DNA of 49,337 nt, from contig JAFGCD010000090.1 of assembly GCA_016932835.1 (NCBI GenBank), positions 1 through 49,337 of the forward strand, read 5' to 3'. Below are positions 1-7,101 of the stretch, piece after piece (the first letter of the stretch is position 1; every line of letters starts with the position of its first letter). The DNA comes from Sedimentisphaerales bacterium (GTDB lineage: Bacteria > Planctomycetota > Phycisphaerae > Sedimentisphaerales > Anaerobacaceae). The notes beneath the pieces are model-generated. The model made no database searches, was not told where the DNA came from, and saw only the letters and a program-made list of their open reading frames with translations. Made by a program: the position numbers and the translations under genes.

Positions 1-1
1 C

Positions 2-124
2 ATTACCGGCAAACTGCCGACAATACTACTGGAAATTGAGCCTGCTGAGGACCCGGCCGACAGCTCTTTGAAAAAGACATATATCTACGTCGCAGACAAA
101 TGCTACCTCCGCGCCTCAGCATGA
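2..124 (+). CDS. 3' end of an unidentified protein, cut by the window edge
   Basis: An open frame enters from the left edge and stops with TGA, encoding about 40 residues. The readable tail contains LLEIEPAEDPADSSLKKTYIY. It has an acidic, Asp/Pro-rich stretch followed by a beta-like KTYIY segment. This resembles linkers in large planctomycete surface proteins such as RHS/YD-repeat proteins, but 40 residues are too few to assign a family. It converges on the minus-strand gene that ends at 160. The residues after KTYIY do not continue a recognisable repeat, so the gene may be truncated. That it is coding at all is only moderately likely. Confidence 0.35.
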   Translation: MTGKLPTILLEIEPAEDPADSSLKKTYIYVADKCYLRASA

Positions 125-159
125 CACATGGTGGGCTTTGCGTGACAGGTGTCGGGTTT

Positions 160-1614
160 TCAGAATGCCCCGGCGTTTGCGGATTGCTGCTTGTAGCCCG
201 TGAAATTCAGAAACCTGTCATATGTGAATATCGGGATCCAGAGGTTCTGGGCCTGGGAGAGGATCTTATCGTAGTTGTCTCTGGCCTGGACGGAAGCTTC
301 ATACTTATCCATCGCCTGAGGGTCGATTTCTATTTGTTCGAAGGTTGGTTTTCTGAGGACCGCAGGTCTATTGCCGAGGATGAGAAAATCGGTATCGACG
401 GAGACTGCATCGTCCACTCTTGCTCCCCATTTTTCGATCAGCGCCTTCATTCTAATGACGGCGTCGTCGTCAACGCCGCCCTTGTTGTCGAGATTGAAGT
501 CGCCTGCAATAACGAATACGTTTTTCTTGTCGGCGTCCCAGATGAGATTGCTGATAACGTCGTTTCTGAGGATCGGCCTTCTGGCGTCTGCGTTTATGAT
601 TCTGGCGGCGGAGATGGTCTTCTGGACGTCAAAGACTTCGATTTCGGCTTTTCCCTTGCCGTCTTTGGGCAGTGGGGCGTTCTTGTCATGGACGGCGAAT
701 GTCAGGCCCTGGTAAACATGATCGTCACTTCCCTTGTTGATGTGGACGATTTTGGTGTGCAGATCGACGAGTATGATCTTTCCGTCGGAAACCATTGCCG
801 GGGCGTTGCTGTCCGGAGGCGGCATTATGGCGGCGACCTTTTCCTGGGCCGCCTTCATTCTCTCTTCCACCAGTCCAAGCTGGGCCTGGGTTTTGAGGAG
901 GTCCTGGTTCAGTTGGTCTCGGTTTGCTTTCTCTTCATCGAGTTGGGTCATTACGTTTTGGACTCGCTGGTCCGTAGTTTGTTCCAGCACAGTTCTGAGT
1001 TTGTCGTAGTCGGCGGTTATTGCGTTGACCTGTTGCTGCAGTATGTTCTTTTCAGCCTGGAGGAGGTCTTCTTTCTGGAGCATTGCGGCTCTTGCATCCT
1101 GCCAGGTCTGCTGGGTTTCGGCGAGCTGGTTCTGGAGTGTGAGGGCGGCTGCGATTTTGTTGTCCAGTTCGGTCTTCAAATCCGCAATCAGGGTTGTGAG
1201 TCCTATGGTGTTGGGGTCGGCGTCAGCCAATGTGACATATTCCTGTGCGAGTGCGATGGCCTTTTCGACTTCCTGCAAGGCGGTGTCAAGCTTCGCCTTG
1301 GCGTTGGTATCCTGCGGTATTGTTCCGGTGACGAGGGTCAGAGCGCTGTCGAGATGCACGGCGAGCGTTCCGAACCAGGTCTTCTGGTTCTGTCTTGTGC
1401 CGAGCCTTGTGCCTACGATGGATCCGAGTCTTGTCTGTTCCTGCGGGCTTGCGATTTCCAGTATCTTCGAGCTCGCGGCCTCTTCTTTTGTCTTGTAATC
1501 TTCAGATTTAACATAGAAGATGATGGCGGCTGTCGCGGCGGCCATGAAAAGACCTACGAAGGCTATTAGCGTATAGAGCATAGCATTGCTCTGCTGTCTC
1601 TTATGCGGCGGCAT
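160..1614 (-). CDS. Membrane-anchored coiled-coil protein with beta-barrel and BRCT-like C-terminal domains
   Basis: The 484-residue protein has a short basic N-terminus and one membrane helix at about residues 13-35. Residues 100-260 are a long Gln/Glu/Lys/Leu-rich coiled coil. A beta-rich segment follows at about 275-358, with an 'HINKG...VYQGLTFAV' pattern typical of small barrel domains. The last ordered region, about 363-416 (VFVIAGDF, ALIEKWGARV, VSVDTDFLILG), matches the spacing of a BRCT domain. It includes the Gly-Ala of the first helix and the closing hydrophobic-Gly strand. AAAGGAG lies 9 nt before the ATG, and a good promoter lies at 1673-1701. Domain calls are by eye. The function is unknown; a periplasmic or envelope scaffold is one possibility, but no partner is visible nearby. 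Confidence 0.85.
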   Translation of the reverse strand: MPPHKRQQSNAMLYTLIAFVGLFMAAATAAIIFYVKSEDYKTKEEAASSKILEIASPQEQTRLGSIVGTRLGTRQNQKTWFGTLAVHLDSALTLVTGTIPQDTNAKAKLDTALQEVEKAIALAQEYVTLADADPNTIGLTTLIADLKTELDNKIAAALTLQNQLAETQQTWQDARAAMLQKEDLLQAEKNILQQQVNAITADYDKLRTVLEQTTDQRVQNVMTQLDEEKANRDQLNQDLLKTQAQLGLVEERMKAAQEKVAAIMPPPDSNAPAMVSDGKIILVDLHTKIVHINKGSDDHVYQGLTFAVHDKNAPLPKDGKGKAEIEVFDVQKTISAARIINADARRPILRNDVISNLIWDADKKNVFVIAGDFNLDNKGGVDDDAVIRMKALIEKWGARVDDAVSVDTDFLILGNRPAVLRKPTFEQIEIDPQAMDKYEASVQARDNYDKILSQAQNLWIPIFTYDRFLNFTGYKQQSANAGAF

Positions 1615-1672
1615 ATCGAAAACTCCTTTGAAAAAAGAGAATCACCCATTAGAAACCCATTTAGATACGTCT

Positions 1673-1701
1673 ATTATCGCTTTTTGCGGGCTTGGAGTCA
1701 A
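1673..1701 (-). promoter_or_regulatory. Sigma-70-like promoter for the coiled-coil membrane gene
   Basis: On the minus strand TTGACT (1696-1701) and GATAAT (1673-1678) are separated by 17 nt, each one mismatch from consensus. It sits about 60 nt upstream of the ATG at 1614. The rest of the gap from 1615 to 1854 shows no gene and no clear hairpin. Confidence 0.6.
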
Positions 1702-1854
1702 TAGAAAAAAGGGCAAAAGGGGCGGTTTGGGCAGGGAAACGGTTATTCGGACGCTCAGAGCGGCGGCAGGGGGTTAAAACGAGGTCCATCGTCTGTGTGC
1801 CGGCATTGAGTGCGGGGGGGGTAATCCGGCAATATGGGTGTGGTGAAGGCAGGA

Positions 1855-3303
1855 TCATACTTGTCTCTGGGAGCCTTCGTGATACTCGGCGTCGATATTG
1901 ACGTCCCAGAGATTGTGGTCGGCGCCGCAGTGGTTTCTGGCGGCAAGTAAACCGGTATATATCGAATGGTCCTGGTTGTTGTATTTGTACATTCCGCCTC
2001 TTCCGATACACTGCAGATTGTCTATTGAACAGACGAATTCTTTGAGCTTCTGGAAGGGTTTCTCAAAGCCGAGGAAATAGGTCGGATAACAGTCCGTCTC
2101 CCTAACAACAAAACCCTTATTGACGGAATTTTTGTTGATCAGGTTCATCCGGTGCAATTCCTGCTTTGCCAGTTCGAGTATTCTGTGATCCGGCAAATTC
2201 CATATACTGTCATTTCTGAAAACGAAATACTCGACACCAACGGCGGAGGCGCCGTTTGCCGACATGCATCTGCTGAAGTTGTTGTAGTTTGCCAGCCGGG
2301 CCATCTTCACTTCGGGCGAGTGGATGTATATCCATTGGTCATCAAAGAGATTATCTTCTTCGACTATCAAGTTGGCGGTGATGTGGTCTCTGAAATACAA
2401 CTCGTCGGCGCTGCTGAACACATTATCCGGCGCTCCCGGCGTCATGGACTTAACGAGGGTGGTCAGCGGGATAGAGGAAAAAACCGTATTTACGGGCAGT
2501 TCGGTCTCTTGCCCATCTGTTTCTACTATCACCGAGGTGACTCGGTTTTGGTTTAGCACGATCTTTTTGACGGATGTGTCGAACATGAATTGTCCTCCGG
2601 TTTTCCGTATTTCCTGCGCCATTTTATCATACATCATGCCGGCGCCGTATTTCGGGTAATCGAACTCATCGACGAGGGATTTGGCTTTTCCGGCCTTGCC
2701 CGTGGATTTGAGGGAATTGAGCAAGGCTGTCACAAGGCTCATGCCCTTGATTCGCTGAGCAGCCCAGTCTGCACCTATCCGGTTGCACTCGATTCCCCAG
2801 ACTTTTTCGGTGTAGGTCTTGAAGAATGTCAGATAGAGTTTTCTCCCAAAGCGCCGGCTGATCCATTGCTCGAAGGTCTCGGCTTCCTTTCCAGAGGGCC
2901 TCATAGAGGCCCAAAGATATGAGAGAATGGCATGGACTGATTCGCAGCAGCCCAGGTTTTTCAGGGCGTTGAAGGGTTTGAGTGGATAGTTGAAGAATTT
3001 GTTCTTGTAGTAAATTCTGGACAACCTTTGGACCGGCTGGAAGTCTTCGCCGAGCAGGTTGTGCCATAAGTCATTTACTTCCTTGTTCTTTGTGAAGAAA
3101 CGATGAGAGCCGATGTCAAAACGGGCATCTTCGAAAACAAGCGTTCTCGACAAGCCTCCGGGCTGTGAATGCACATCAATCAGCAAAACGTCGGTGACTC
3201 CGTTTCTGGTCAATTCGAGCGCTGCCGCCAGTCCCGCGGGGCCTGCGCCCAGAATGGTCACTTCCTTAGCCGTCTTGGCCATATTTCCTGTTTCGAATTT
3301 CAT
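1855..3303 (-). CDS. FAD-dependent oxidoreductase, UDP-galactopyranose-mutase / protoporphyrinogen-oxidase-like
   Basis: The 482-residue soluble flavoprotein has an N-terminal Rossmann dinucleotide-binding motif (GAGPAG, residues 19-24), an acidic strand end (LLIDVHSQPGG) and the GLSRT...FDIGSHRFF block. This pattern is found in UDP-galactopyranose-mutase-like and amine-oxidase-like proteins encoded in polysaccharide loci. The C-terminal FAD motif is visible as CIGRGGMYKYNNQDHSI. The likely role is redox-dependent modification or isomerisation of a nucleotide- or lipid-linked sugar, inferred from family and neighbours. The start at 3303 has AGGAAAAG 6 nt upstream. An in-frame ATG at 3282 gives the more usual MAKTAKEV start but has a closely spaced AGGA. 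It is divergent from the SDR epimerase gene. Confidence 0.85.
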   Translation of the reverse strand: MKFETGNMAKTAKEVTILGAGPAGLAAALELTRNGVTDVLLIDVHSQPGGLSRTLVFEDARFDIGSHRFFTKNKEVNDLWHNLLGEDFQPVQRLSRIYYKNKFFNYPLKPFNALKNLGCCESVHAILSYLWASMRPSGKEAETFEQWISRRFGRKLYLTFFKTYTEKVWGIECNRIGADWAAQRIKGMSLVTALLNSLKSTGKAGKAKSLVDEFDYPKYGAGMMYDKMAQEIRKTGGQFMFDTSVKKIVLNQNRVTSVIVETDGQETELPVNTVFSSIPLTTLVKSMTPGAPDNVFSSADELYFRDHITANLIVEEDNLFDDQWIYIHSPEVKMARLANYNNFSRCMSANGASAVGVEYFVFRNDSIWNLPDHRILELAKQELHRMNLINKNSVNKGFVVRETDCYPTYFLGFEKPFQKLKEFVCSIDNLQCIGRGGMYKYNNQDHSIYTGLLAARNHCGADHNLWDVNIDAEYHEGSQRQV

Positions 3304-3364
3304 GGCGTCTTTTCCTAACCGAAGGTATCAGGGAATTCAACCTTTTTTTCCATCGATAATTCGC

Positions 3365-3377
3365 AGTCACCGTGACT
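3365..3377. promoter_or_regulatory. Palindrome AGTCAC-C-GTGACT in a divergent intergenic region
   Basis: Perfect 6-bp arms separated by one base lie between the divergent flavoprotein and epimerase genes. It could be an operator for a dimeric regulator. No regulator gene is adjacent and no second copy was noticed, so chance cannot be excluded. Confidence 0.25.
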
Positions 3378-3436
3378 CCATTACAGGATTTCAATGTTGC
3401 GGTTAAGAGGTGGAATTAATTTTGGAGCGTTTTTTG

Positions 3437-3466
3437 TTGACAATCCATGTGCGTGCGTCGTATACT
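3437..3466 (+). promoter_or_regulatory. Near-consensus promoter of the SDR epimerase gene
   Basis: TTGACA (3437-3442, perfect) and TATACT (3461-3466, one mismatch) are spaced by 18 nt. The predicted transcription start is near 3473, leaving a leader of roughly 20 nt before the ATG at 3496. Confidence 0.7.
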
Positions 3467-3495
3467 TTGTCTGCGGCTGAATCGAGCAGGAAAAG

Positions 3496-4536
3496 ATGGA
3501 GATTTTTGTGATTAAACGGGTTCTTATAACCGGCAGCAGTGGGATGATCGGCACACGCTTGTCGGAGAGGTTATTGTCGGAGGGGTATGAGATTATCTGT
3601 GTTGACAAGAGGGTGAATACCTGGAACGAGCAAGTAAACAAGTTGACCATAATTGGGGACTTGCGCTGCGGCGATACGCTAAAGAAGCTGGATAAACACG
3701 TTGATATGGTGATTAACCTCGCCGCCAACGCAAGGGTTTACAATCTTGTTCTGGAACCCGATTTGGCCAGGGAGAATATAGATATAGCCTTCAATACGCT
3801 TGAATTCTGCAGAGTAAATGGCATATCACGGTATATTTTCGCGTCCAGCCGTGAAGTTTACGGCAATACAGCGGAGGCTTTCCATGGGGAGGCTGATGTG
3901 CGTATCCGGGGATGCGAGAGTACATATACCGCCTCGAAGATGGCAGGGGAAGCGATGGTGCATGCTTATAAGCGGTGCTATGGTTTGTCTTTTCTGATAC
4001 TCCGCTTTTCCAATGTCTATGGTATGTATGATGTGAGTGACCGGGTAGTACCCCGGTTCATAATGAACGCGCTCGAAGGCGGCGATCTTGAGATCTACGG
4101 TAAGGAGAAGGTACTGGACTTCACATACATAGACGATACCGTCGATGGAATTATTGAGGCGATCAGGCGGTTCGATGTTGTGAAGAGTGATGTCTTAAAT
4201 ATAGCTCGGGGACAGGGGGTGTCTCTGGCGAAATTGGGGGAGATTATCCTGAATCAGCTTGCAAGCAGCAGTCGCTTGACATTCTCCGCGTCGAGGACCG
4301 GTGAAGTTTGCAGTTTTACCGCTGATATAAGCAGGGCCAGAGAGCTTCTGGGATTCTGTCCTGAAGTTGCTCTTGAGGAAGGTGTAAGAAGGGCTGTCGC
4401 GTGGTATCGGGAGCATCTTGGGAGAATGAAGTCTCCTTCATCTCCGCGCGCGAAATGGGCAATAAAGGAGGCCGCCCCTGCCGAGGACCTTCGCGGGATC
4501 GGCAGGGTTGCGGGGCCAAGAAACGCATCTCGATAG
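3496..4536 (+). CDS. NAD-dependent epimerase/dehydratase (extended SDR)
   Basis: The 346-residue protein has the nucleotide-binding GSSGMIG motif at residues 13-19. It also has the Asp-ending second strand (ICVDKR), the NLAA segment, and the catalytic Tyr-x3-Lys as YTASK (Y144, K148). The family interconverts or dehydrates nucleotide sugars such as UDP-glucose or GDP-mannose. The substrate cannot be read from the sequence. The C-terminal ~40 residues are Pro/Ala/Arg-rich and look unstructured. It has its own strong promoter and AGGAAAAG just before the ATG. Its neighbours (UGM-like flavoprotein, HAD phosphatase, UbiA-type phosphoribosyltransferase) suggest a role in cell-envelope glycan or lipid-sugar synthesis. 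It converges with the HAD gene, with 21 nt between stops. Confidence 0.88.
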   Translation: MEIFVIKRVLITGSSGMIGTRLSERLLSEGYEIICVDKRVNTWNEQVNKLTIIGDLRCGDTLKKLDKHVDMVINLAANARVYNLVLEPDLARENIDIAFNTLEFCRVNGISRYIFASSREVYGNTAEAFHGEADVRIRGCESTYTASKMAGEAMVHAYKRCYGLSFLILRFSNVYGMYDVSDRVVPRFIMNALEGGDLEIYGKEKVLDFTYIDDTVDGIIEAIRRFDVVKSDVLNIARGQGVSLAKLGEIILNQLASSSRLTFSASRTGEVCSFTADISRARELLGFCPEVALEEGVRRAVAWYREHLGRMKSPSSPRAKWAIKEAAPAEDLRGIGRVAGPRNASR

Positions 4537-4557
4537 CCAAACCGTGAGGGATGTGGA

Positions 4558-5265
4558 TTAGAGTCCGTCCAGGATCCCGGGCAGGTCGGTTATCCGGTGG
4601 ATTCTGTGGTCGGGTTTTGTCCTTTGGCTCTGCTGGCGGGAAGTTTCAGGCCCTTCCGGTGGTAGTGCGTGTATTCTGTTGGGGCGGATTAGCTGTATTG
4701 TCGTCATGCCGAGGTCGTTTGGGGCGATGAAATCCTTTGCTTCGTTGTCCGCGACATAGGTTGCAGCTTCGGGGGCTGTATCGAGAGTTTGCAGTATTTT
4801 CTCGAAGCCCGCCGATGACGGTTTCCAAAATTCCCGGCCGAGTTCCTCGGTAAAGACTATTGTCTTGAAATAGTGTTCGATGCCAAGGGCCCGGACTTTG
4901 AGTCTTTGGGCTGGAAGGAATCCGTCAGAGAGCAGAGCGAGGGTGTATTTCTCGGCCAATTGAGCGAGGACGTGCCTGCTGTCAGGAGGTAGGGTGATTT
5001 TCGGAATGTGGTTGCGATAGTGCAGTATGAGTTCGCCGATGAGGCGGTCATCATGGGTAACGCCTAATTCGGTAAGAGCGGCATTGAATGTTTTCGTGCG
5101 GTTGCCGGCGGCAAATTGCCGCCACAAGGCCTGGAACAGCGTATCGGCGGCGGGTGACCGGTGCAGGGCGGCGAGGTATTCGGCGACTGCGGCCAATCCG
5201 CTCCTGCAGTAGTCGATTTCGTCGTATAAAGTGTCGTCCAAGTCCAGAATTACGGTTTTTATCAT
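4558..5265 (-). CDS. HAD-superfamily phosphatase
   Basis: The 235-residue protein has the nucleophile motif DLDDT at residues 8-12, motif II as LLSDG, a motif III lysine in FWKPSSAGFE, and a motif IV-like VADNEAKDF. A helical cap lies between motifs I and II, as in HAD subfamily IA (phosphoglycolate phosphatase or YjjG-like nucleotidase types). A GTG 21 nt upstream (5286) would extend it, but the ATG at 5265 places the first strand directly after the start as in homologues. It is divergent from the UbiA-type gene at 5400. A lipid-linked phosphoribose made by that enzyme would need a phosphatase, so this is a plausible partner, although that is inference. Confidence 0.85.
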   Translation of the reverse strand: MIKTVILDLDDTLYDEIDYCRSGLAAVAEYLAALHRSPAADTLFQALWRQFAAGNRTKTFNAALTELGVTHDDRLIGELILHYRNHIPKITLPPDSRHVLAQLAEKYTLALLSDGFLPAQRLKVRALGIEHYFKTIVFTEELGREFWKPSSAGFEKILQTLDTAPEAATYVADNEAKDFIAPNDLGMTTIQLIRPNRIHALPPEGPETSRQQSQRTKPDHRIHRITDLPGILDGL

Positions 5266-5316
5266 GTTTCGCAGTTCTCGGCTCACAATTCATACCGGTG
5301 TCGGCGCGCAATATTC

Positions 5317-5345
5317 TATACAAGATGCGCCAAGCCGGTTATAAT
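5317..5345 (+). promoter_or_regulatory. Promoter of the UbiA-type prenyltransferase gene
   Basis: A perfect TATAAT (5340-5345) lies 17 nt after TATACA (5317-5322, four of six matches to TTGACA). The leader to the ATG at 5400 is about 48 nt. Confidence 0.55.
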
Positions 5346-5399
5346 CCTACACATTATCGAACAGGATGTCGATGTTTTTGATAGTAGGAAGATCGAGTT

Positions 5400-6311
5400 A
5401 TGCGGTTTCTGCGGATAATACGCCCATCGCACTGGACGAAGAATATATTTGTCTTCGCGGCTCTTATTTTCGGTCAGAAGCTTTCCGGTGCTCCTAAGGA
5501 AGTGCTTCTTGCGGTTAGCAGCGCCATGGGAGGCTTTCTCTGCTTCTGTATGGCTTCTTCGGCAGTTTATATTTTCAATGATTTGATGGATCGCGAGACG
5601 GACAGGCTGCATCCAGAGAAACGCCACCGGCCTATTGCGGCGGGAACGGTGGGCGTGGGTTCTGCGGTTTTGCTTTCGATGGTGTGCGCCGCCGGGGCAA
5701 TTGCCGGCAGCGCGATGCTGAATGGGGGTTTTGGCAGGCTGATAGTCGGGTACCTCGTGCTGATGGTTTTCTATTCAGTTGCGTTGAAACGAGTTATGAT
5801 TCTGGACTGCGTCATCATATCGATAGGGTTCTGCCTTCGTGCAGTCGCCGGTGCTCTGGTTGTCAGGGTTAGTATTTCTCCCTGGTTGATCATCTGCACA
5901 TTTGCTCTGTGTCTTTTTCTGGCGTTCGGCAAGCGTCGCAGCGAGGTTGCACGACTCGGGGCTAACGGCGAGCAGTTTCGCCAGACGCTGGGCGGTTATA
6001 CGCCGGAGCTTCTGGCGCACATGCTCGATGTTACCAGCGGGCTGGCGATAGTGTGTTTCCTTCTGTATGCGACGGATGAGAGGACGGTCGATGTTGTAAC
6101 GGACAAGCTGATATACACTACGCCTGTGGTTTTATACTGCGTATTTCGTTTCAGCGCTCTGGTGCAGAAGGGCAAGTTCACAGGCCCGACTCAGTTGATT
6201 CTTCACGATCTGCCGTTTCAGATTGGGCTTGTACTTTGGGGCTTGTTGTGCGGCGTGATCATATACGCTGACAAGTTGGGTGTTAACTGGGGGAAGTTTT
6301 TTGCTTATTAG
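5400..6311 (+). CDS. UbiA-family phosphoribosyltransferase, decaprenyl-phosphate phosphoribosyltransferase-like
   Basis: The 303-residue integral membrane protein has about eight hydrophobic helices. The first Asp-rich motif N60-D61-x2-D64-x3-D68 is followed by HPEKRHRPIA. This extended version is characteristic of DPPR synthases (Rv3806c type), which transfer 5-phosphoribose from PRPP to polyprenyl phosphate. The second conserved region (YSVALK...LDCVIISIGFCLRA, then SPWLIIC and FGKRRSEV) also fits this branch rather than UbiA or MenA. Such enzymes supply ribose- or arabinose-lipids for envelope polymers. It has its own promoter and AGGAAGA upstream of the ATG. The DprE1/DprE2 epimerase pair known from mycobacteria is not recognisable here. 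Confidence 0.85.
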   Translation: MRFLRIIRPSHWTKNIFVFAALIFGQKLSGAPKEVLLAVSSAMGGFLCFCMASSAVYIFNDLMDRETDRLHPEKRHRPIAAGTVGVGSAVLLSMVCAAGAIAGSAMLNGGFGRLIVGYLVLMVFYSVALKRVMILDCVIISIGFCLRAVAGALVVRVSISPWLIICTFALCLFLAFGKRRSEVARLGANGEQFRQTLGGYTPELLAHMLDVTSGLAIVCFLLYATDERTVDVVTDKLIYTTPVVLYCVFRFSALVQKGKFTGPTQLILHDLPFQIGLVLWGLLCGVIIYADKLGVNWGKFFAY

Positions 6312-6350
6312 CTTAGCCGTTTAAGTGGGCAGGGGACGGTGTTTGGTTCT

Positions 6351-7070
6351 ATGGGTGAACAAAGACTACAGAAGGTTCTGGCTGCGTGTGGGATCGATTC
6401 TCGCAGGAAGTGTGAAGAGTTGATCCTCGACGGAGCGGTCCGTGTTAACCGGAAGGTAGTCGATACGCTGCCTGCGTTTGTCGATCCGGAGAAGGACGTT
6501 ATTACGGTGAACAGCAGGCGGATACAGGCGGCGAAGAAAGTATATTTCCTTTTGAACAAGCCGAAGGGTGTGATTTGCACCAACAGCGACCCACAGGGCA
6601 GGAAGAGAGCGATAGATTACGTACAAACGAGTGAACGGGTGTTCTGCGTCGGGAGGCTCGATGCGGATACTACGGGGCTCATCATTATTACCAACGACAG
6701 CGAGCTTACGAACCGGCTGACTCATCCGCGATACGGACTTGAGAAGGTCTATGTAGTCGCTGTCAAGGGGTATGTCAGCGGTGAGACGGCTGAAAAACTC
6801 AAGAAGGGCGTACGGCTTGCAGAGGGCAGGACGAAGCGTGCATCCGTGAAGATTCTCAAGCGGAGCCACACGGAGTCACTGATTGAAATCAAGCTTAAGC
6901 AAGGGCTTAATAGGCAGATTCGCAGGATGTTGCTGAAGGTGGGTCTGCGGGTCAAGTCGCTCAAGAGGACGCAGATCGGCCAATTGACTGTGAAGGGATT
7001 GGGGGTGGGCAGGTTCAGGAGGCTTTCTGCTGTTGAGATTCGATCATTGAGAAAGGCTGCGGCGGATTAA
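6351..7070 (+). CDS. 16S/23S rRNA pseudouridine synthase, RsuA/RluB family
   Basis: The 239-residue protein has an N-terminal S4 RNA-binding domain (about residues 2-60; RLQKVLAACGIDSRRKCEE). The pseudouridine synthase core follows, starting at FLLNKPKGVICT. The catalytic aspartate is in GRLDADTTGL (about residue 104). Later blocks LTHPRYGLEKVY and GLNRQIRRM are typical of RsuA, RluB, RluE and RluF. It isomerises uridine in ribosomal RNA; which site cannot be told. An in-frame GTG at 6339 is also possible, since AGGGGA lies just 2 nt before it and 14 nt before the ATG. The ATG gives the usual MxxxRLQKVL start. Confidence 0.9.
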   Translation: MGEQRLQKVLAACGIDSRRKCEELILDGAVRVNRKVVDTLPAFVDPEKDVITVNSRRIQAAKKVYFLLNKPKGVICTNSDPQGRKRAIDYVQTSERVFCVGRLDADTTGLIIITNDSELTNRLTHPRYGLEKVYVVAVKGYVSGETAEKLKKGVRLAEGRTKRASVKILKRSHTESLIEIKLKQGLNRQIRRMLLKVGLRVKSLKRTQIGQLTVKGLGVGRFRRLSAVEIRSLRKAAAD

Positions 7071-7101
7071 CGGGGAGGTTCTGAATAAGGATATGTGATA
7101 G

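Noticed and set aside
100..1569. 489-codon plus-strand open frame
   Set aside because: It is the antisense of the coiled-coil membrane gene. Its translation is Val/Leu/Gly-rich without any motif, while the minus-strand frame has a promoter, a ribosome site and domains.
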